Shown: one piece after another, positions 25,166-32,629 of the stretch
Layout of the letters: every line of letters begins with the position of its first letter
Numbering within the stretch: the first letter of the stretch is position 1
Assembly (NCBI RefSeq): GCF_013359935.1
Contig: NZ_JABMCB010000206.1
Span: forward strand, 372,001 to 436,000
Length of the DNA stretch: 64,000 nucleotides
From: Paenibacillus xylanilyticus
GTDB lineage: Bacteria; Bacillota; Bacilli; Paenibacillales; Paenibacillaceae
Direction of reading: 5' to 3'
Notes under the pieces: generated by a model
What the model saw: the letters and a program-made list of their open reading frames with translations, nothing else
Database searches by the model: none
What the model was told of the DNA's origin: nothing
Position numbers and translations under genes: made by a program

Positions 25166-26380
25166 TTAGATGACGCTCGTTTGATAAGGATTATTTTTTT
25201 GGTTACGGATATACTTCTCAATTTCCATTTTGATCTCCAGGATAGGGGCTGGGAGAGATTTGATGCGGTAATAATGGTGGACAAACCATTCAGGATGTTG
25301 CCTGAAACGGTTGAGCCAGCACATGTTGATGAGACGAAGCTTGTCCCACACTTTCATTTGTTGTTTATGGGCTGCTTCAATTAGTTTTTGATTAATGACA
25401 GAGATCTCATCATTCGCATAGAGGTTGGTCTCCGCCATGTGTTTCTTCTGCTCGATATGTTCAAGTTCCATAGACAATTGTGCAGCGTAGTTGAGCTCGG
25501 CGGATTCCATAACGGACCGAAAATAGGCACTGATTTCATTGAGTTCATTTTTTTCTTCATTAACAATGTACGCCGAATCTTCTCTGTATATCATGTTGAA
25601 GAAGGTTTGTGACCGTCTTCTATTTTTTTGAATGCTGAAGAGGGCATTGTCAAAAATCTCGGTTGCATATTCATATCCAAATTTGGCATAGTAGTCTTCC
25701 ATTACTTTTGCTATTTGCCAAACTGCTTTACGAGACAAGAAGTCACAACAAAAACGATGCTTCATAAGCTGTTTGGTCACCCATAGCTCAGCACCTTCAG
25801 AATAAACTTCACCCATGTCGATCCATTTTTGATGAACGTTCAGGACTTGGAAGTTTTCCGTGTGTATTTTTATTTTTAGATATTTGGCTGCTTTCTTTAG
25901 GATGGTTCTAGCTTCCTTTGGCGTGCGTATGTTAAGTAGGCCTGCTGCCCCGTAAAGATCATTTATGTAACCCCAGCGGAAATTGCCTGGAATGTAGACA
26001 AGCTCTTTGCCGACATAATGAAGAACAAAGCGTTGAACATTTCGATCCTCGGACAGAAATTCTTCACAAGTAAAGAATGCAAAATGTTTGGCATATAGGG
26101 TTTCTTGGGAAAACTCCGCCTGATCGCGTACAAAAACATATCGATCAAAAAACAATGTACCGGAGTCATTGTAGTGGATAATACCTTCGTGTTCTAATTT
26201 GTGGAGAAGAATTCGGATACGATAAGTGGAGGTACTCATTCGTTTTGCGAGCTCTGTCTGAGAAAGTGGAACTTCTCCGCCATATGCGCAAACGGTACCC
26301 AGTAGGAGTTTGAGTTTGAAAAGCAAACGAGTATCATGATGTAGGGTCTGTGCATCGAATAGATCAGGATGGTGTTTCAT
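25166..26380 (-). CDS. Winged-helix protein of the replication-like module, unknown family
   Basis: A 404-residue, mostly helical, soluble protein. Residues about 15-80 form a plausible winged helix (VPLSQTELAKRMSTSTYRIRI, then KLEHEGIIHYNDSGTLFFDR), the rest is long helices rich in Lys, Glu and Tyr with no motif I recognise. The ATG at 26380 follows AAGGAGAGG. It reads in the same direction as the initiator-like gene at 27313, with the iteron array between them, so it could be a copy-control, loading or partition protein, or a second initiator. Codon use is AT-rich compared with the flanking core genes. Function is inference only. Confidence 0.6.
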   Translation of the reverse strand: MKHHPDLFDAQTLHHDTRLLFKLKLLLGTVCAYGGEVPLSQTELAKRMSTSTYRIRILLHKLEHEGIIHYNDSGTLFFDRYVFVRDQAEFSQETLYAKHFAFFTCEEFLSEDRNVQRFVLHYVGKELVYIPGNFRWGYINDLYGAAGLLNIRTPKEARTILKKAAKYLKIKIHTENFQVLNVHQKWIDMGEVYSEGAELWVTKQLMKHRFCCDFLSRKAVWQIAKVMEDYYAKFGYEYATEIFDNALFSIQKNRRRSQTFFNMIYREDSAYIVNEEKNELNEISAYFRSVMESAELNYAAQLSMELEHIEQKKHMAETNLYANDEISVINQKLIEAAHKQQMKVWDKLRLINMCWLNRFRQHPEWFVHHYYRIKSLPAPILEIKMEIEKYIRNQKNNPYQTSVI

Positions 26381-26458
26381 CTGCGCCTCTCCTTAACTCC
26401 CAACTGCAAAAATGGGTAGGGAAAATAAGGGTTTTGGCTTTTGTTTTTTTACAAGACA

Positions 26459-26467
26459 TGCTATAAT
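26459..26467 (+). promoter_or_regulatory. Extended -10 promoter of a candidate small RNA
   Basis: TGCTATAAT is an extended -10 element (TGnTATAAT). A poor T-rich -35 region lies about 16-17 bases upstream. Transcription would begin near 26474 and read away from the 404-codon gene. Confidence 0.5.
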
Positions 26468-26473
26468 GAACAC

Positions 26474-26578
26474 ATCAAAAAAGAAGCAAGACCAAGACCC
26501 CGACTTTTCGTGGTTTTAATAAGTGTCAGTCGCCAAACTATCCACTTATTAGAACGATATCGTTGGGTTCTTTTTTTA
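26474..26578 (+). ncRNA. Candidate small RNA, about 105 bases
   Basis: Between an extended -10 promoter and a T8 run lies a stretch with no reading frame but clear pairing. AAGACC pairs with GGTTTT. TAATAAGTG (26517-26525) pairs perfectly with CACTTATTA (26543-26551). AGAAC then pairs with GTTCT immediately before TTTTTTT. It is transcribed opposite to, and probably across, the leader of the 404-codon gene, the layout of a plasmid counter-transcribed RNA. Confidence 0.5.
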
Positions 26579-26661
26579 TTTTTATAGAGATTTTTATTAG
26601 CTTTCCATTCACTATATATTGATTATAGCATCCGTCTATTTAATTGGGAACACCAGTGGTA

Positions 26662-27192
26662 GTACGAGAAATGAGTAATAAAAATAGAAACAAAGAATGA
26701 AACCGTAGTTTTACGATTATACATATAGTACGAGAAAAAAGTTAGAAAATAAAAAATAGGGCTACAAGCTTGAACTTTTTTTGTGCTCAACAAATATAGA
26801 ACTTTTTTTTAAGCATTTTAGTACGTGGAATTCGTAATAAATTTAGTATGGTACGATTTTTAAGTAATAATTATTAGAAAGTACGAAAAATAAGTGAGAA
26901 TTACGATGATATCAAGGATCCTACCCTGTAGTTGGAGAATTGAAACATAGATTTGTAGTACGAGTAATTCGTAATAAAAATGGAGACAGCCGATTCTAAG
27001 CATTATAAATGATGGATAATTAATAAAGAACGAATAATAAGTAATAAAATGAAATACGGTACGTAGTTTTCGTAATAAAATAATATGATCTAATTGTTTT
27101 AATAGCACTATAGCAGCATATTCAATTTTATTACTTCATCAAGTACGAGAAAAAAGTAATAATTTAATACAAGTACGAAAATTGAGTAATAA
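26662..27192 (+). repeat. Array of ten 20-bp iterons
   Basis: Ten copies of GTACGA-N6-(A/C)GTAATAA start at 26662, 26728, 26821, 26851, 26881, 26958, 27028, 27059, 27143 and 27173, all on the plus strand. The six middle bases are A/T-rich. Copies 3, 6 and 8 carry CGTAATAA and so contain an internal ACG/CGT dyad, extended to TACGA/TCGTA in copy 6. Four neighbouring pairs start 30 or 31 bases apart, close to three helical turns. The intervening DNA is AT-rich. This is the architecture of an iteron-type replication origin. Confidence 0.85.
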
Positions 27193-27312
27193 AAATTCAA
27201 TAAGTAGTTCAATAGAGTAGATCGAAAGAGATTCCTAAAATGCTTAGGCTAAGTAAACGGTGCACGACATTCACGGCAAATGTACATAAACAAAAAAATT
27301 GGAGAATGTGGT

Positions 27313-28815
27313 TCATTCTCCAATAAGTTCGGTTTGTATAGGGAAGGTAAGTTGTATAGGCGGTTCCGCCTGATCAAAAAAGTCATGCATTTCCGTGTGA
27401 GTCAATGGAATAAAGGAAATTTCAAAAGAGGAATGCAGTCTTTTATAATCAGCAATCAGAAAATTCAGGCTTTTAAACTCTTCTAGAGCATCCTGGATTT
27501 TTTTCATATTTTGTTCCGTTTTTCTTTTATCCATCCGGACTTTACGCAAGAAGTAGCTGAGCGGGAAGATATCTATGAATTGGTTCCCTTGAACATACCG
27601 CTCCAGACGTTCTTTCTGTAATGCATGTACTAAAATCTTTGAGATGTTACCTTCGATGGAGTTAAGGCTGTCTCTGTAGATCTTAACGGTCTGCTGATTA
27701 ATATATTGTTGGTGGAAATAAGTACCGATGACAATTTCAGCATAACGTCTACCATTTGGATTGGAGTTGATGACTACCGAGTCAAATATAGACCAGTCCG
27801 CAGAACCAGATCTGGCTTTTTCTGATTTTTTCTTAATCACGGCCTGGAAGCCGAATGATCTGATTTTACGTAATCTTTTCTCAATTTCAACATAGTTTTT
27901 CACACCAGAGGAATTGTAGGCTTTACTTACTAGCTTGGAAATATCAACGGTGATCGTACGGTCGGTGTAGAACGATTCATCCTTTTGGGATAGGACGTAA
28001 AAAATGATATCCCGATCGGTACCATCCAGTGACTTCGTAAGGCTTTTATCAGCTAGCAGGAAATCTCCATCTTCCACTTTGATAATCGTGCGCAGAAACT
28101 CATTGTCACTGATCTCATAATCATCGAAGTAGGTTTGTTTGTTGGTGATTTCGTCCAGTTCCATTCTGATCTTCAGGTTTGTTGATTTTTCCGCAAAAAC
28201 GACATCTTCGATCAAGCCATGAGGCTGCACATCCACTGCATTCGTCAAATCGTGTTTATCAATAATATCAGCGACAATAAAATGAAGATCGGTATCGATC
28301 GCCTTTTTGATCTGATTGGTTTTTTTACTCGACAAGTAGCGATAGTCAGTAAGATAGGTGGAGCTGGTGGTTGCCCACTCACTTATTTGTTGCAAACGTA
28401 AAGCTGGTAAATCATTCAGGTCTTTTACGCCAATCAGTCTTTCGGATTCAGCAACGATATCCAGCCCCCCATTGGATGCTTTCATTTGCTCCAGTGCAAG
28501 TTTCCAAGAACTTATTTCGATCAAAACAGGGTTATTTGGCACGGAATCCAGTTCTTCTTTAAATTTCTTGAGCCAATACTTTTTGCTCTGCTGTCTTTTG
28601 CGATAATTTTTATCCCGGATTTCAACATGATCCTCCAGATGAGGAGTATCAAATCCAAAATTCTGAATGAGGATTTCCTTTATCACCTCAAATAGCCAGG
28701 TTTCTTTTGTCGTGTTTGTAGACTCTTTGTAGACGTACATGTATAAATGATCGACAATTCTTGGAGGTAAACACTCAATTGTCTTTGTAATTGCAAAAAG
28801 CGAAAGTTTAACCAT
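27313..28815 (-). CDS. Replication-initiator-like protein, tandem winged helices
   Basis: A 500-residue soluble protein with no catalytic motif. The N-terminal half is helical. The C-terminal half can be read as two winged-helix domains: about 270-370 (DRTITVDISKLVSKAYNSSG, then VEIEKRLRKIRSFGFQAVIK) and about 385-490 (LNSIEGNISKILVHALQK, FIDIFPLSYFLRKVRMD, KKIQDALEEFKSLNFLIAD). That layout resembles Rep proteins that bind iterons, and ten iterons lie directly beyond its 3' end. The ATG at 28815 is favoured over 28821 because AAGGGAG is spaced for it. Assignment as an initiator rests on fold pattern and the iterons; no Rep family signature was recognised outright. Confidence 0.6.
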   Translation of the reverse strand: MVKLSLFAITKTIECLPPRIVDHLYMYVYKESTNTTKETWLFEVIKEILIQNFGFDTPHLEDHVEIRDKNYRKRQQSKKYWLKKFKEELDSVPNNPVLIEISSWKLALEQMKASNGGLDIVAESERLIGVKDLNDLPALRLQQISEWATTSSTYLTDYRYLSSKKTNQIKKAIDTDLHFIVADIIDKHDLTNAVDVQPHGLIEDVVFAEKSTNLKIRMELDEITNKQTYFDDYEISDNEFLRTIIKVEDGDFLLADKSLTKSLDGTDRDIIFYVLSQKDESFYTDRTITVDISKLVSKAYNSSGVKNYVEIEKRLRKIRSFGFQAVIKKKSEKARSGSADWSIFDSVVINSNPNGRRYAEIVIGTYFHQQYINQQTVKIYRDSLNSIEGNISKILVHALQKERLERYVQGNQFIDIFPLSYFLRKVRMDKRKTEQNMKKIQDALEEFKSLNFLIADYKRLHSSFEISFIPLTHTEMHDFFDQAEPPIQLTFPIQTELIGE

Positions 28816-29038
28816 AGCCATTCTCCCTTAAAAAAACTTCTCCATAAAAATATATCATAACTTCCTATCAATTAGGGCAGGGATTATCATGGAAAAGTAT
28901 TTCATGTGGGAAAAATGACATCTGACAAAGGCTGTCTTTTTATAATTACTGCTTCTGATCTTTGCAGCGAGGCAGAGGACAACAGATTTGTTCGTCGAAC
29001 CATAAGTAGTAACAAGCAAAAAGGGAGAGGCTGTAAAA

Positions 29039-30523
29039 ATGGATAAAACAGTAAGTGATCTTTTAGTAGAGGCAGACATCGTTTCGGTACAGGCAGCGAT
29101 GGAAACAGGTTCTTTATCGTCGGAGGTTTGCGTTCGCTGGTATTTGGAGCGGATTGGAAGGCTCGACCCTAAGCTGAAATCGGTACTCGAAATCAATCCG
29201 GACGCGATAGAGGTTGCCATTGCGCTTGACGCGGAGCGGAGGGAATATGGAGCACGCGGACCGCTTCACGGCATCCCGATTTTGCTCAAGGATAATATCG
29301 ATACAGGAGACCGCATGCATACCAGTGCCGGTTCAGTCGCGCTTGCCGAACATTTTGCATCAACGGATTCGGTCGTGGCTGCCCAGTTAAGAGCCGCCGG
29401 AGCTGTATTCCTCGGAAAAGCAAACATGACGGAATGGGCGAACTTCATGTCGAGCACGATGTGGTCGGGATATAGCTCCAGAGGTGGACAGACGCTGAAT
29501 CCTTACGGTCCTGGAGAGTTGTTCGTTGGGGGATCGAGTTCAGGTTCCGCAGCAGCCGTTGCTGCGAATCTGTGTACCGCTGCCATGGGTACAGAGACTT
29601 CGGGTTCAATTATTAGCCCGGCCTCCCAAAACTGCCTCGTTGGTCTTAAACCGACAATCGGCCTGGTCAGTCGTACAGGAATTATTCCGATTACGAATAG
29701 CCAGGATTCAGCCGGCCCAATGACGCGTACGGTCCGGGATGCTGCGATTTTGCTCGGTGCGATGACTGCGGTGGATCCGGATGATGCAGCGATGCATGAG
29801 AATGGACGGGCAGCCTATACAGATTACACGTCCTTCCTGGATGCGGATGGCCTGCGAGGTGCGAGAATTGGCGTTCCGCGGTTTTATTATCAAGGCCTGG
29901 ATGAAGCAAGAGCGGAGATTATCGAACGGGCGATTACTGTATGCAAAGAACATGGAGCCACCATTGTGGACCCAGTATCTTTGCTCTGTGAGAGTGCGAA
30001 GTGGGACTGGGACGTGATGCGGTATGAATTTAAAAAAGGGCTGAATGATTATTTAGCCAAAGCTGGTCCGGGCGCTTTCGTTAGGACGTTAGATGAGCTC
30101 ATCGCCTATAACGAAGCAAACCGTGAGGTTGCCCTTAAGTATGGACAAGATACGCTGATTTGGTCGAATGAAACAAGTGGTACATTGTCTGAACCGGAAT
30201 ACTCCGAGAGCTTGCGACTTAACCGTGAGTTATCTCGGGACCAAGGCATTGATCACGCAATCCGCGAACATCGACTAGACGCTTTGCTGTTTTTGGGCAA
30301 TGAGGATGGACTCGATTTGTCCGCGCGTGCGGGTTATCCTGTCATTACCGTTCCGGGCGGGTATACGGAAACAGGCACCACCGGGGAAGATGGCTATACG
30401 ACCAAAGGGCCTCAGGGAATTACTTTTGTCGGAACCGCCTACAGTGAGCCCATCCTTTTGCGACTAGCCTATGCGTACGAACAAGCAACAAAATACCGTT
30501 TTGCGCCAACCGATCCGGTGTAA
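29039..30523 (+). CDS. Amidase signature family enzyme
   Basis: A 494-residue amide hydrolase. The Ser-cisSer-Lys triad can be placed: Lys in PILLKDNIDTG (about 84), cis-Ser in VGGSSSGSAAAVAAN (about 160) and nucleophile Ser in TSGSIISPAS (about 184). SRTGIIPITNSQDSAGPMTR follows as in peptide- or acyl-amide amidases. It lacks a signal peptide, so it is cytoplasmic, and is not part of a gatCAB operon, which argues against a role in tRNA amidation. GGGAGAGG precedes the ATG. A hairpin terminator follows. Substrate unknown. Confidence 0.9.
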   Translation: MDKTVSDLLVEADIVSVQAAMETGSLSSEVCVRWYLERIGRLDPKLKSVLEINPDAIEVAIALDAERREYGARGPLHGIPILLKDNIDTGDRMHTSAGSVALAEHFASTDSVVAAQLRAAGAVFLGKANMTEWANFMSSTMWSGYSSRGGQTLNPYGPGELFVGGSSSGSAAAVAANLCTAAMGTETSGSIISPASQNCLVGLKPTIGLVSRTGIIPITNSQDSAGPMTRTVRDAAILLGAMTAVDPDDAAMHENGRAAYTDYTSFLDADGLRGARIGVPRFYYQGLDEARAEIIERAITVCKEHGATIVDPVSLLCESAKWDWDVMRYEFKKGLNDYLAKAGPGAFVRTLDELIAYNEANREVALKYGQDTLIWSNETSGTLSEPEYSESLRLNRELSRDQGIDHAIREHRLDALLFLGNEDGLDLSARAGYPVITVPGGYTETGTTGEDGYTTKGPQGITFVGTAYSEPILLRLAYAYEQATKYRFAPTDPV

Positions 30524-30565
30524 TCTTAGAAGAGTGTAAACGGACACGACAGCTCAACAACCAAA

Positions 30566-30600
30566 AGAGACGGCAACCATCCTCGCTGCCGTTTATTTAC
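30566..30600 (+). terminator. Terminator after the amidase
   Basis: GACGGCA pairs with TGCCGTT followed by TATTTA; a modest terminator. Confidence 0.55.
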
Positions 30601-30731
30601 GAACGTCAAGTGAGTTATACATTATTAGACAATCTAATGATGTTAATCGAAAATCGTTATGTCTAATTTTTCCAATAGTATGATATGCTCTCGTTAATCC
30701 TAGTACTCAAACCAGATTAAGGGGAGTGAAC

Positions 30732-32285
30732 ATGTTTCTGTTTGAACGACTACCACTAGCAGCAAGTTTGTTTTCTGATGCGCCAGCACTTTTAAGATAC
30801 GGGCAGAAAATTACATACGGTGAGCTCTATCATTTCGCTGAAAAACTTGGGCGTGCCTTCTATGCTGAGGGTCTTCAACCAGGGGATCGGCTTGCTATTC
30901 TCGGGGATCCTGATCCCCAAATGGTTGTTTCACTCTATGCAGCGGTTGAGGTGGGTGCAATACCAACAGTGATTTCACCGTTGCTAAGTCCTCCAGAGAT
31001 TGCAGCGATTCTTGAGAACGCTGAGCCCAAATTCCTGATCCATGATAACCGTCACGCCAAGGCAGCTTACTCCGCTGTAAAACTTCTTTCGAGATCTCCA
31101 ATACTTTTTGCGACTGAAGAAGGTTCTGTTTCTGATTCAGTGGGATCTATTTTACACCAGAATTTGGAATTACAATCCATTGAAGCGATTGACCGCAAAA
31201 TGGAGGATACCGCCGTTTTAATTTTTACAGGAGGAACGACTGGCAGACCAAAGGGAGTAATGCATTCACATCTCGGAATTTCAGCATGGAATCAATGTAC
31301 GCCTACTAAAGGCTTGGGGTATGACATGGATCGTCGAGTGTTAGTACTTAATCTATCTCACCTAGTCGGCCAATTCCAACTGTGGGCAACCATGGCAGCC
31401 GGAGGCTGCCTGGTCTTTCTAGATGAATATCCGGCTAACGTTCAGCGTATCGTTGAGGCAGTGGAACGCGAACAGATTTCGCACCTCAGTACGGTCGGAC
31501 AATTGCTGCGTGACCTGACCAGTGAGGTATCCGTTATGGGTAAAGATTTACCAAGCCTTAAGGTTATTGGTTGTGGAGGATCTGTCATTTCACCGGATAC
31601 CCTAAAGAATGCGGTTCAACAGTTTCCAGGAGCGTTGATCGTTAACAATTACTCTCAAGCAGAATGTGGAATGGCGATCAGTCGACTACTGCCTGCACTT
31701 CATATGGATGATCCGATCCGTCTTCGCTCAGTAGGGCGTCCTTCGGATTTTGCTGCACAAGGAGAAAAAGCCTTTCAGGTACGAATCGTCACTGAAGAGG
31801 GGCAGGATGCACTAGATAATGAACCTGGCGAAATTGTAGTTCGCGGATCCCAAACGATGTTGGGGTATTGGCATCAACCAGAGGCTTCTAGCGAAGCAAT
31901 AAGCAATGGATGGATACGAACTGGTGATGTAGGGTGTTTGGATGGTGAAGGATATCTATATGTGCTGGATCGTTTCAAGGATATGGTCATCATAAATGGT
32001 TCAAATGTGTTTTGTCCTGAAGTGGAACAAGTGATCATGACTCACGAACAGGTTATAGAGGTTGCCGTTATCGGACTTCCACAACCCAATGAAGGAGAGG
32101 AACTCGTTGCTTGCATCGTTCTACGTGAAGGTGGTAGCCTAGAGCTGGAAGGATTGTGGGCGTTTTGTGAACTCAGGCTAGCACAATATAAATGGCCAAC
32201 GAAGATATATATTCTCGATACTCTGCCGCGAACCGCCGTGGATAAAGTGGACAAAAAAAGGTTACGCATGCAAGTACTTTTGTAG
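30732..32285 (+). CDS. AMP-dependent synthetase/ligase (stand-alone ANL enzyme)
   Basis: A 517-residue adenylating enzyme. The P-loop-like A3 motif is AVLIFTGGTTGRPKGVMHSH (about 160-180), A5 NNYSQAECGM, A7/A8 GWIRTGDVGCLDGEGYLYVLDR and the hinge FKDMVIINGSNV; the catalytic C-terminal Lys is in PRTAVDKVDKKRL. It activates a carboxylic acid, probably aryl or acyl, as an AMP ester for transfer to CoA or a carrier. No carrier protein, CoA-dependent partner or other synthase is adjacent, so the pathway is unknown. ATG 30732 is preferred to GTG 30726, which overlaps the AAGGGGAG ribosome site. Confidence 0.85.
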   Translation: MFLFERLPLAASLFSDAPALLRYGQKITYGELYHFAEKLGRAFYAEGLQPGDRLAILGDPDPQMVVSLYAAVEVGAIPTVISPLLSPPEIAAILENAEPKFLIHDNRHAKAAYSAVKLLSRSPILFATEEGSVSDSVGSILHQNLELQSIEAIDRKMEDTAVLIFTGGTTGRPKGVMHSHLGISAWNQCTPTKGLGYDMDRRVLVLNLSHLVGQFQLWATMAAGGCLVFLDEYPANVQRIVEAVEREQISHLSTVGQLLRDLTSEVSVMGKDLPSLKVIGCGGSVISPDTLKNAVQQFPGALIVNNYSQAECGMAISRLLPALHMDDPIRLRSVGRPSDFAAQGEKAFQVRIVTEEGQDALDNEPGEIVVRGSQTMLGYWHQPEASSEAISNGWIRTGDVGCLDGEGYLYVLDRFKDMVIINGSNVFCPEVEQVIMTHEQVIEVAVIGLPQPNEGEELVACIVLREGGSLELEGLWAFCELRLAQYKWPTKIYILDTLPRTAVDKVDKKRLRMQVLL

Positions 32286-32629
32286 TGAAAAAGGTTAAAA
32301 CCTGAAGTGATATGTTCTGTAGGGTGAGCTATCGGTCGACACGATCGATTGCTTATATTGTATTAAACGTATATTCATATTATGTAGTCTGATTATCATT
32401 GAATCTTAGGATGCTAATCCTGAATTAGTTATCAATGAAGAAACAAAACCATGCCGCGGAATTGTAGAGTGGATCAAATAAGTGACGAATGCAAATAATA
32501 TATTTTTGATAGATAATTATAGTGACGGGCGAGTATTCACCTACGTGGATGCTCGCCCTTCTGTGTTCAGAATATGTTCAGCCCTGCCATGTATAATCGG
32601 CTTTAGAATTTTCGATATGAGGTGGTTAG
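32286..32629. other. Leader region with a strong hairpin
   Basis: No gene seen. At 32526-32562 GGGCGAG-TAT-TCAC pairs with GTGG-ATG-CTCGCCC to give a long stem without a U-tract. TATAAT occurs at 32592 near the following gene. A palindrome AGGATGCTAATCCT lies near 32408. Confidence 0.5.

Noticed and set aside
26662..27192. Repeat array as a CRISPR
   Set aside because: Repeat intervals range from 30 to 93 bases, repeats are only 20 bp and vary inside, and no cas gene is present; iterons fit better.
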